A stretch of 64,000 nucleotides of DNA, from positions 372,001 through 436,000 of the forward strand of contig NZ_JAMBOI010000001.1 in assembly GCF_023715535.1 (NCBI RefSeq), given 5' to 3'. Shown here one piece after another: positions 1 through 8,700 of the stretch (positions are counted from its first letter, which is position 1; every line of letters begins with the position of its first letter). The position numbers and the translations under genes were made by a program. A model generated the notes under the pieces. The model did no database searches and had not been told where the DNA came from. It worked only from the letters and a program-made list of their open reading frames with translations. This DNA is from Sporosarcina luteola. GTDB taxonomy: Bacteria > Bacillota > Bacilli > Bacillales_A > Planococcaceae.

Positions 1-550
1 TAATCTCGTTCGAGTACAATGTTTGAATGTAATTCGCAAACCATTGCTTGCCGTTCACATCTTTGAATGGCAGATTAGAGAGGGTTTCTTCTTCAAAATC
101 AAAACCTTCTACGAGCATTTGAGCAATATGAGCACGCGTCACATTCCCATTGGGTCTGAACGTATCATCTTCATATCCTCTAATGATTCCCGCTTCGACA
201 AGCGCGGCAATATGTCCGTAATACGGATGGCCCTTTTTCACATCTTTGAATCCTGGATCTTTGACGTTTACCGTATCAAGTCCTAATGCAAGCGCCATGA
301 TCTTTGCAGCGTGAGCCCTGCTAATGTTTTGACCCGGACGGTATGTACCATCTTCGTAGCCATTAATGACGCCTCTAGCCGTTAAATTCATAACCGCTTC
401 ATAGAAATGATGAGTTTCCTTCACGTCTGAGAATGACTTGGCTTGCGCCGCCGTATAGACTGGTGCTACCGTGACGAGTGCTCCGGTCGCTACCGCCGCC
501 GCTAAAGTTGCGCTGAACAATTTACGATAAGAACTTTTATACTTTGTCAT
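1..550 (-). CDS. SLH-domain surface protein, N-terminal part (3' end outside window)
   Basis: Exported surface protein whose C-terminal part lies beyond the left edge; about 183 residues are visible. It starts at the ATG at 550, preceded by an AGGAGG ribosome binding site. Residues 1-37 form a signal peptide ending AAQA. Three S-layer-homology segments follow: about 38-85 (motif GVINGYEDGTYRPG then ISRAHAAKIMA), 95-150 (GIIRGYEDDTFRPNGNVTRAH) and a third that is cut off. SLH triplets bind the pyruvylated secondary wall polymer, so the protein is probably wall-anchored. The SLH part is certain; the function of the missing part cannot be told. Confidence 0.9.
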   Translation of the reverse strand, partial: MTKYKSSYRKLFSATLAAAVATGALVTVAPVYTAAQAKSFSDVKETHHFYEAVMNLTARGVINGYEDGTYRPGQNISRAHAAKIMALALGLDTVNVKDPGFKDVKKGHPYYGHIAALVEAGIIRGYEDDTFRPNGNVTRAHIAQMLVEGFDFEEETLSNLPFKDVNGKQWFANYIQTLYSNEI

Positions 551-731
551 TTACAAACCTCCTAATTCTGTATTTAAATCTATATTCAGAATCTATTCTA
601 CCATATTACTAGATGGAAGTATCGTTTGAATACCACTTTTTTCAATATAACCCGAACTGATGTTAACCGGAAGCTGCTCTAGCTCCCCGCCATTCTGGAC
701 AAAATTCCCCCAAATATGATACGGTCACTGC

Positions 732-1226
732 ATGAGAAAATCCCTATTTTTACTAATCATAGTCGGCGCATTATTCTTTTCATCAGGTCAAACGTACGAG
801 CAGCAGTCCATCATCCCCACTTTAGAGGATAAACTACCGAGCAAGCCGCTCGAAAGCCAACTCGCAAAACTGCAAATCCCTTATTGGGGGAAGACCATCT
901 CAATCGAGGAGCGAGGTTATTATCCATTCGTCGAGTTCCTCCTTCGAAAGGCAGCCCACTTCTTCATCTTCGGACTGTTGGCAATCGCCTTATACAGCAT
1001 TCTACCGAGATTCAGCTACCGAACGGTTGTAGCGCTATTCATCACGCTAGCCCTTGCGATCGGGGATGAATACCACCAGTCGCTCACCGGCGGACGAACC
1101 CCATCCTCTAAAGACGTTCTATTGGACATGGCAGGGGCATTCACTTTTCTAATCGTGTACCGGCTCATCCAGCTCAGATTCACCAACCGCAGACAAAAAC
1201 GAAAACCGCGCAAGTCCACAAGATAG
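732..1226 (+). CDS. VanZ-family membrane protein
   Basis: A 164-residue membrane protein. It has an N-terminal hydrophobic segment (about 4-20), an extracytoplasmic loop, then further transmembrane segments. The VanZ signature is visible: KAAHFFIFGLLAIAL around residue 73, then GDEYHQ and GRTPSSKDVLLDMAGA. VanZ relatives are linked to glycopeptide and lipopeptide tolerance, but most chromosomal members have no proven role. It is the only rightward gene in this part and stands alone; no strong Shine-Dalgarno precedes the ATG. It shares a bidirectional terminator with the convergent gene that follows. Confidence 0.85.
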   Translation: MRKSLFLLIIVGALFFSSGQTYEQQSIIPTLEDKLPSKPLESQLAKLQIPYWGKTISIEERGYYPFVEFLLRKAAHFFIFGLLAIALYSILPRFSYRTVVALFITLALAIGDEYHQSLTGGRTPSSKDVLLDMAGAFTFLIVYRLIQLRFTNRRQKRKPRKSTR

Positions 1227-1242
1227 GACTCACGCGGTTTTC
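1199..1242. terminator. bidirectional terminator between convergent genes
   Basis: The inverted repeat GAAAACCGCG ... CGCGGTTTTC, with inner AAGTCC/GGACT pairing, spans the end of the VanZ gene and the gap to the leftward gene. It has A runs on one side and T runs on the other, so it can work in both directions. Confidence 0.8.
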
Positions 1243-1248
1243 ATATGT

Positions 1249-2001
1249 TTAGTTCCGCCCGACAGCTTTCTTCAAAATGCCATCGCGGCGTGCTTTTTTC
1301 GTCGCTTCATATTCATCAATAAAACTTTGAGCGTATGATTTATTATACCCATTTGCCGCCAACTCAGCTTCAACCGCCTTCACGACGCCATAAAACGCCG
1401 CATCAGTATTCGCTTCCAAATTGTTCGCAGCACCCATATATTTATTATAGAAATAGCCATAGCTAATGCTCTCGCCATTCGCCTTCTTATCGGAGTACTC
1501 CTTCTTCGCCCGGCCGATCAATGAATTGATCTTCACATCAGCCTGTCCTTCAAGCTGCTTGAACACAGGCTCATACTTCCCCTTAACATCCGCGACAGTC
1601 ACTTTCTTCGGATTAGACGAACTTGCCGGCTGCTTGTTAGGAGTGGTAGTAGTTAAAGTCCCCTTCGAATCACTATTCGGAGGAGTCACACCAGCCGTAT
1701 TACTGCCAGTGGATGTCTTTTCACCTGAATCTCCTGCTGCCGATTTCCCATCCGCACCATCTCCGCCTTGATCACCTTCAGCTACCGTATTCCCCTCCAC
1801 TTGGTTAACCGTTCCATCTTCTCCTATGACAAGCTTCGACCCATCCGGAAGCTCAATCTCATACGGATTCGAGACAATCTCCTCAACCTCATCATCCGCC
1901 ACATCATATTCCTTGAATTTCATTATGTACGCAAGGTAAGCACCCGCACCCAAAACAAGTGCCATCACAACCGCTATCGAAATCTTCCATTTTTTCTTCA
2001 T
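1249..2001 (-). CDS. membrane-anchored protein with Ser/Thr/Gly-rich linker, unknown function
   Basis: A 250-residue protein that I do not recognise. Residues 1-6 are basic (MKKKWK) and 7-26 are one hydrophobic helix that could be a signal anchor. About 30-60 are acidic, about 60-132 are a low-complexity linker rich in G, S, T, N and D, typical of wall-spanning spacers, and 133-250 are a predicted helical Lys/Ala-rich domain. The ATG follows AGGCGGGTG. Its layout suggests an extracellular domain tethered to the membrane. It ends in the shared bidirectional terminator. Confidence 0.8.
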   Translation of the reverse strand: MKKKWKISIAVVMALVLGAGAYLAYIMKFKEYDVADDEVEEIVSNPYEIELPDGSKLVIGEDGTVNQVEGNTVAEGDQGGDGADGKSAAGDSGEKTSTGSNTAGVTPPNSDSKGTLTTTTPNKQPASSSNPKKVTVADVKGKYEPVFKQLEGQADVKINSLIGRAKKEYSDKKANGESISYGYFYNKYMGAANNLEANTDAAFYGVVKAVEAELAANGYNKSYAQSFIDEYEATKKARRDGILKKAVGRN

Positions 2002-2124
2002 GCAAACACACCCGCCTTTGTTGTTACTAGCAGTTTATCACGAAATGGTAGAGTAGTGTAGTGGAAAGGTGATGGACTATGGAGAATTTAAGGGTAATTT
2101 GTCTAAAGAAGAGTCGCTAACGCA

Positions 2125-2440
2125 TAAATCAAGGCTGAGCGTGTTCCCGTATAGCGTTTTCTTTCGCAACGAAATAGAATCCGCCCTTCTCTTCACGACC
2201 GTTGATGTTGCCTAGTGATGTTGCGAGACCTACGTACTCTTTCGCATATTCGCTAATGTTGACAATCCGGCCTTAAGTGCCAGCTTATTGCTAACGCCGT
2301 CGAGTATAGTAGAATCTTTGCATTCCAACAATACGCGAATGATCATTTATGTCACTTGCCGGCGTGTGATTTTTTCATTCGGGCGGAACTTGCCGTTTTC
2401 CCCACCGTCAATACCGGCTCTCTGCAAACATTTCTCTCCA
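2125..2440 (-). pseudogene. decayed SLH-domain remnant
   Basis: Minus-strand reading gives pieces of SLH domains in different frames. Around 2350-2425 one reads AGIDGGENGKFRPNEKITRRQV and then a TAA stop. Around 2260-2330 one reads STILDGVSNKLALK. Around 2135-2265 one reads EYAKEYVGLATSLGNING, then GGFYFVAKENAIREHA and a stop. The spacing matches consecutive SLH motifs, but stops and a frameshift break the frame, so no protein is made. It may be the lost C-terminal SLH block of a former surface protein gene upstream. Confidence 0.7.
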
Positions 2441-2489
2441 CAGAGCCTTACACCCAAAGTTATTCTGAATTGGGCGTGCCAGTTACCAA

Positions 2490-2537
2490 AACTTATAAAA
2501 ACAGAAACCCCCCTCAGGTTCAATAACCTTAAGGGGA
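2490..2537 (-). terminator. terminator after the truncated surface protein gene
   Basis: On the minus strand CCCCTTAAGGTT-ATTG-AACCTGAGGGG forms a stem-loop followed by a T-rich tract. It lies about 110 bp past the stop codon at 2645 and before the SLH remnant. Confidence 0.7.
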
Positions 2538-2644
2538 TATCTGCAATTCTATTAGTATTTAAGTGAAATTGAGGCTGAATTGTGTTAGAACCTGGTACCC
2601 GAAATTGACAACTACTTTGCTGTTTAATAGACATTTGAAGATTC

Positions 2645-4525
2645 TTACTTAGCAGGAGAAAGTGCAGCTTTAAGAGCATCGTATACTCCTAAGATTACAG
2701 CCTTGTCTTCTCCAGAAACCTGATTGCCAATAGAATTTACTACTGTCTCTCTATTGCTTGCAAGTCCAGTTGTAAAAAAATCAACAATGTCATCCCCTGC
2801 ATCGGCAAGCATCTGCTTGATCCATGTTTCTGGAATTGTGTTGTCTTTAACTTCATTTAAAGCAGTTTGTAGTTGTTGAATTTTTCCGAGGTCAGCGTTC
2901 TTAACAGCTTCAGTAAGTGCAGTGGCAGAATCTTCATTCACAATAGATTTGATTTTACTCTGGATGGCATCCAAAGCTTTAATTAGGCTATTTGCAGCAT
3001 CCAATTTAGCTACTCTTGCCGCACCAATTTGCTTATCAGTAGCATTTAAAGCTCTTGCTACTTTTAATTTTTCATTTGCATTGGTAACTGCATTTTTAAA
3101 TTCTGATGAGTACACATCTAACCCTTCAATTTCATCGATTGCATCTTGAGCTGCTTTTATAGCTGTTTCGACTACAGACTCTACTCTTGTTATAGTGATT
3201 TCTTCCTTTACTACATTACCAGCAGCGTCAAAAAGGTTGTAATAGAAGGTGTTCGTACCCATTTCTAAGTAAACAGTATCAGTTGTAGTTTTAGTAGAAG
3301 GTGTACTTATATGACCCTCGTAAAGAAAAACATGATTATCTCTAATAGCGGATTCAGACACCGATCTATACAAATACAATTGCCCAAAGTTATCCTTCAT
3401 GCGTATCTCTACATCAATCTCATCTTCGCTAATCTCAATATTCTCACTTAATCCACCTACGGTTAATTCTAATTCCGGTGCAGTAGTGTCTACATAAAAC
3501 CGGCGTGCAATACTCCCACTTTTGCCTGACTGAGATTCTACTGCTATTGAAATTGCATGAGCTTTGTCTTCTAATTCCAATGACATATTAAATTTAAATG
3601 CCGGTCCAGTATAGACGCCCGAAGAAGTGTTGACGTTAGCATTTTCAATAAATTCTACTTCAGCTTCCTTATTGTTGATTAAAATCTTTTCTAGATATTT
3701 CACATTTGTTACATAACCTTCAAATAACACCTTGGTGTCATTAAAAATCACCTGCGATTCAGGGCTTTGGGTATATATTGTCGGAAAAAATTTCTTATCT
3801 GCTGCTTCATTTTCAAGATACTCTATTTTTTCCAGCAACTTAGCTATTGATTCTTCACCTTGCACTTTTACAGTAGGATTTAATCTTTTAGCGTTCTCCA
3901 ATAATGCTTTAGCATTTAAGACTGCTCCCTTATGGGTAATTCTAATGTCTTTTAATGACGGAAGTTTATTTATAGCTTCCACCGCTGCTTTCACTGCTGC
4001 TTCCATCACTAAATCAACTGGGTGTTCTGAATATTTCCCCGTTATTATAGTTCCTGCATCATCTTCATTGGCTTTTACAGTTACTTTTATGCTATTTCCA
4101 ATGACAGCTGGGACAGACACTTTAGAAATAATAATTGAGTCTTTATTAATTTCAATTGGATTAGTAAATGTTACGCCTTCACCAACAGTCAATTTTGTGG
4201 CTTCATGTAAAGTCAATGATTTTACGTTTATACCTGAAGCAATATTCAACGTGATACCTGTAGAGTCGTTAACAACAATTTTATTATTGCCAGTTTTTTC
4301 ATTCCAAGTACCTGTCGCAACATCTTGGATGTTAATTATACCTTCTACAGTAGCTTCATTATTGACCGTTGCTTGTGGCGTGTTGACAATTAAATCACCT
4401 TTAATCGTCAAGTTGCGAAGATTAATTTTATCACTAGCATTTCCTGTGATAGTTACATCTCCGTCAATTGTCCTAGCACCATTTGCGGGGCCATAATTAA
4501 TTATCGATGAGCCCCTTGCATTCAA
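2645..4525 (-). CDS. 5'-truncated surface protein, probable pseudogene
   Basis: Open frame of 626 codons from a TTG that follows AAAGGA, but without a signal peptide or N-terminal domain. Residues about 1-140 read like parallel beta-helix rungs rich in I, V, N and T. Ig-like regions follow around 240-430 (DTTAPELEL and DAAGNVV are typical), then a helical Ala-rich tail. The same frame runs upstream as recognisable coding sequence (KAAYNAV, then stop, then DGNSVVTLINSTGTYKGNIV) to an in-frame TAA at 4586-4588, and beyond that is intron-like sequence. The gene has therefore lost its 5' part by rearrangement. It was probably an S-layer-associated adhesin; whether it is translated now is doubtful. 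Confidence 0.6.
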   Translation of the reverse strand: MNARGSSIINYGPANGARTIDGDVTITGNASDKINLRNLTIKGDLIVNTPQATVNNEATVEGIINIQDVATGTWNEKTGNNKIVVNDSTGITLNIASGINVKSLTLHEATKLTVGEGVTFTNPIEINKDSIIISKVSVPAVIGNSIKVTVKANEDDAGTIITGKYSEHPVDLVMEAAVKAAVEAINKLPSLKDIRITHKGAVLNAKALLENAKRLNPTVKVQGEESIAKLLEKIEYLENEAADKKFFPTIYTQSPESQVIFNDTKVLFEGYVTNVKYLEKILINNKEAEVEFIENANVNTSSGVYTGPAFKFNMSLELEDKAHAISIAVESQSGKSGSIARRFYVDTTAPELELTVGGLSENIEISEDEIDVEIRMKDNFGQLYLYRSVSESAIRDNHVFLYEGHISTPSTKTTTDTVYLEMGTNTFYYNLFDAAGNVVKEEITITRVESVVETAIKAAQDAIDEIEGLDVYSSEFKNAVTNANEKLKVARALNATDKQIGAARVAKLDAANSLIKALDAIQSKIKSIVNEDSATALTEAVKNADLGKIQQLQTALNEVKDNTIPETWIKQMLADAGDDIVDFFTTGLASNRETVVNSIGNQVSGEDKAVILGVYDALKAALSPAK

Positions 4526-4676
4526 TACGATATTTCCTTTGTAAGTCCCAGTTGAATTAATTAAAGTTACAACGCTATTCCCGTCTTATACTGCATTATA
4601 CGCAGCTTTCGTTTCGGGCCTACACCGTACAGGCGACTTTCATCGCATACGGCGTGCCGTCAGCAGTTTCTTTTTA

Positions 4677-5120
4677 CTTATTTCCCCAAACCAATTATAT
4701 ACCATATTTCATATTAAATAAACAATATTATCGTATAATTTATTTTAGTAACCCTAGTCACTCAATTCATTAATTCTTAGCTAGAACAAAAGATCTGATA
4801 ATTAAAGCACAATATAATTAATAATTGCTAAAGTATATTATCTTACATTAAATCACCCTTAAATATGCGCTGACATCGTTTGTGTTTCAAATTGGGATTA
4901 TTCTGGATGTGTCAATAATTGAGTTACGGCTACCCTTACGTATATTCACTTGAGTAAACTCAAAATAGAAATAGCCCTGCAAAGATTTCTCTCTGCAAGG
5001 CTCTCGATGTTGTATTCCTTATTTCAAATATTCTAAATTGACATCATACCATTTACAGCATTCTGACAAGTTAAATTTATAACCAGTTATATTTTGATCG
5101 CTTAATTTTGGGGAAATAAG
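4677..5120. other. AT-rich 444-bp insert bounded by 14-bp inverted repeats
   Basis: CTTATTTCCCCAAA at 4677-4690 is matched in inverted form by TTTGGGGAAATAAG at 5107-5120. The segment between is very AT-rich and splits the intron-like sequence. It holds a terminator-like hairpin (4973-5002) and, near its left edge, a TATAAT-like sequence reading leftwards out of the element. No transposase is present and no obvious target duplication was seen. It could be a miniature inverted-repeat element or a scar of recombination. A 67-codon frame crossing its right edge (5019-5222) is probably not a gene. Confidence 0.5.
4973..5002 (-). terminator. terminator-like hairpin inside the AT-rich insert
   Basis: On the minus strand AGCCTTGCAGAGA-GAAA-TCTTTGCAGGGCT, followed by ATTTCTATTTT, forms a stem of about 12 bp with a T-rich tail. 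It follows a short doubtful reading frame. Confidence 0.6.
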
Positions 5121-5654
5121 CAATTCAATATAAGAACGACCACTGACTGGGTTCCTTCGCTCCGGCTGGTTTTCTCCTTCTCGCATGTTACCATACAAGT
5201 CCAAACGGTCAGCCATCAACACTACTATGAACCCGCTGCCATCTTACCATTCTCATAGGTGCTGATACACCTCCTCCAGTAAGACTTCAAACGTTCCGCT
5301 ATTTCCATCCCTCTATTTGATTCCCTTAGGTTTCCACTATCCAGGTGTAAGAACGACCGGTTTAACAGTCAATCCCTCGATCGCCACTATAGCATTTCAA
5401 CTATAGGGACATACAGTGAACTCCTAGCTTATTTCGCACCATACGCTAGCTTACCCTGCTTACATGGATTCGTCTACCTAACCATAGGAACCTTTTAAAG
5501 AGCCCCGCCCCGGGATCACCGGGTACGACTTCACCTGACTTCATCCCTTCTGTGTATTCAGCACATCACTGGATGCAGGAGGATTAGGCACTTGCATTTG
5601 ACTGTTTACAAGGACAGGAATTTCACCCGTCAATTGGAAGATAGCAGTTAGAAT

Positions 5655-5691
5655 GAAACCCCATGTATTACCTAGAGGCAATTCATGGGGT
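5655..5691 (-). terminator. S-layer gene terminator (probable intron target)
   Basis: On the minus strand CCCCATG ... CATGGGG with a GTTTC tail lies about 65 bp past the S-layer stop codon. The long loop and short T run suggest the T tract was interrupted when the intron-like element inserted. Confidence 0.7.
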
Positions 5692-5752
5692 GTTCATTCC
5701 ACTCAATTCACTGATTTGATCAGTTTATAGAGTAACGTTTCGTTTATTTTTA

Positions 5753-8700
5753 TTAAGGAGTTACAGGCGCTGCTTTCACTTCAATATTAAGACCAGTCAA
5801 TGTAGCTGGATTTGGAGTAGCTGCTAAGTCTACAACTTTTCCACCGGTAGTTGTAACTGAAGTAATTACTGAACCCACTTTAAATGCAGCAAGTGCTTCT
5901 GGATCCAAGGAAATAACTACCTTATTGCCTGTTGCTTCTGCAAATGGATCTACAGCTGATACTGTTCCAGTTGCTACACCATTTTTGAAAGCAATTGAAA
6001 CTGCAGTTACATCGGCATCTAAAGCAACATTTTCGCTAAATGTCAATGTAAGATCACCTGATTCTACATTGAACGTAGCTGACTCAACCTTTGGAGCTGT
6101 TACATCAGCAACAGATTTTACTTTTTTATCAAGATCTTCTTGAAGTACCGCTGGTGAAGCATAACCAGTTGAACTTAATAAATCAAGAACAGCTTTCTGT
6201 TTAGTCTCTGTCAATTTGTTAAATGCTGCTAAGTCAAGACCTAGTAGGGTTTTGCCATCTTCCAAAGCTTTAATGACTTGCGCATAAGTGTGCGTAGCTG
6301 GATTAGCATTAAGACCGACTAATGCATCATTCACATCTTCTAATGCTGCTTCAATAGCATCATCATTAACTGCAGCTTTTGCAGCGTTAATTAAATTAGT
6401 AACCGCAGTATTGAAAGCTGTAGCTGTTGTTGGTGTTGCTAATCCCGCAATTCCCTCAAGAATTTCATTTTGAACATCCTTATCTGTAATAGCTTCAAGA
6501 GCAGTTACGCTTGCTGAAGCACCTGGGATGTCTTTTACTGCAGATACAAATTGTGCATAAGTTGGTGTTGTTAAACCAGCTGCATCGTCAATAAGTGATG
6601 CAACCGCATTTTCCAACGCTGTATCATAAGCATCTGTTAATGAATCCGCGTTAAATACTTCATCTAAATCATAGATTTCTTTAGCAATTTTTTGTTGTGC
6701 TGCAAATGATAGAGCTGAGAAACCTGGGTAATATGATTTAAGAGCAGTTAGTACTTGGCCAGCAGTTGCGGCATTATTTACAGCATCTACTGAAGCTGCC
6801 GTTCCAGTACCAGTTAGGTTAAACACCAAGTTACCATCAGCATCTTTAGTAACAGAAACTGTTTTTCCAATTGCTAAGTGATCATAGAAAGCAGATAGTG
6901 TTGGTACTGCTGTTCCTTGATTCAAGTATGTTGCACCAACTAAATTATACGGTACATTGTTGATTGTTACCACGTGAGTTGATTTGTTTAGATTTGTAAC
7001 AGTTCCATTAACAACTGCATTTGATGTTGCTGCAAATGTTGCAGTTTTTGTTTCAGTTGGTTGGAATGTTAGTCCCGATTGTGATGAAGTTGCATATACA
7101 CTTACTGAAGTAGGTCCAAATGCAGTCACGTCAAGATAGACATTGTCTTGACCTTTGTGCAATGTAGCAGTAAATGTTTGAGTTTGATGTGCATGTACAG
7201 TTCCACGGCCAACTACTGTTACAGCATTTTCGCCTGTTGTTACTCTGAATGTAACGTCAGTAGATGCATTAGCTGCACGTGTTTTACCATTTTGGTCTAC
7301 CAATTGATAAGAGAATCTTGCACCTTCATGACCTGCAGCAAATGATGTTTGACCTCTATTGCTTGTGTTTAACAAATCTAAATCCGCAGCATAAGTTACT
7401 TCATTTACAAAGTAAGTTACATCTTGTGTAACTTGTGTGTCTTTAGTATCAAAGAACGTTGTTGATGCTGGATTGTTGTCATTTAAGAATGCAATTGGTT
7501 GTACATAAGACTCAGCTTTGTTAGACGTTACATGGAATGTAACTTTTCCATCTTTATTAGTATTAAATTGATAAATCTTATAAGCTGCTGTTGATAAAGC
7601 AGTTTGCTCTGGTACAACATCTTCATTTGCATTATACATAACGAAGTTCGCACCTGTTAGGCCTGCAGTTGGAATTGCAACATAAACTGGAGTATTAGCT
7701 GCGACAGGTTTTCCATCTTCCTTAGTATAAGTGATTACATAATCACGACCACCTAGGCCATCAGTAGTTCTTAGTGCTGATCCAGCTACACCTTGAGCTT
7801 CTAATGTTAAGCCATAGTTTACTACTTTTTCAAATTTAACAGTTGAAGCAGTAGCTTGGATAACTAATGGGCTATAAGGTGCTTTATAGTTTGTTGGAAG
7901 TGCTTTATTATCATTAACTCCACCAACAAATTCACCTTCGTAAACGATTGGTGTAACAGAAGCGTCTTTACCACTTAAGACCAGATTTGCTTTACCATTA
8001 TTGTCAACTGGAACAGCAATTACTCTTTCACTGCCATAGCTAGTTTTATATGGGTGGCTTTCTGCAAGGGCAAGACCTGATACTTTACCATCTGCATTTA
8101 GCGCATAAACACGGTTACCATCAACATGTACTCCATCTTCAATCTTGTCTGGAGTTACATCGAGGTTTTCCTTAAATGCTACGAATACTACGCCGCCTTT
8201 ATTGTTAGCAGAGATAATTTCATAAACTTTCTTATCTCCGTTAGCTAATGTAGTTTTTTCTGTAACATCTTTGATTGTCAATTGAGCAGCAGTAGCCCAA
8301 TAAACTTTTCCGCTTGAATGTACTGAAGATCTGTGTGTAGCGTATGCAGTTACATTATCTTGAGAAGCATAATAACGAGTATAAGTGTAAGATGCTACAC
8401 CCTTGTCATCTGTGTATGCTACAGCTTCAAGCTTCTCGTTATTAGAAGAACTATTAACTACGTTGAAAGTTACTGGCACACCAGCTTTAGATTGTCCTTC
8501 TGGGACTGTAACCGCAGCTGTTACTGTTACGTCTTTACCAAGTACACCTTGTAGGGATTTAGTAGTAACGTTGATGCCAGTTGGAACTACTGCAGATACA
8601 CCAGAGAATGTACCAATTTTGTTATCGTTAGCAGTTACTGTGTAAGTTTTTCCGCCTTCTTGAACAGCAGTAGTCAAAACTACAGTTTTAGCGTCAGTTT

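Larger units (their letters stand above)
4575..5655 (-). mobile_element. degenerate group IIC-like intron lacking a reverse transcriptase
   Basis: The minus strand carries a group II domain V hairpin at 4622-4655, exactly 34 nt: an 8-bp lower stem including CGC (the catalytic triad form of class C introns), a 2-nt 3' bulge and a CGAT-GAAA-GTCG tip. Upstream, 5655 to about 5130, intron 5'-domain-like sequence occurs (ACGGGTGAAATTCCTGTCC, CGAGGGATTGACTGTTAAAC, GGTTCATAGTA). The 5' end lies just past the S-layer gene terminator, the usual IIC target. The intron-encoded protein is gone; its place holds an inverted-repeat-bounded AT-rich segment. The 3' end abuts the truncated surface protein. Motif recognition only; the exact boundaries are uncertain. 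Confidence 0.65.

Noticed and set aside
3732-4496. 254-codon plus-strand frame opposite the truncated surface protein
   Set aside because: Antisense shadow of a beta-rich coding sequence; codon pattern and hydrophobicity are those of the reverse of the real frame.
5019-5222. 67-codon frame on the minus strand
   Set aside because: It spans the junction between intron-like DNA and the AT-rich insert and has no recognisable protein pattern.
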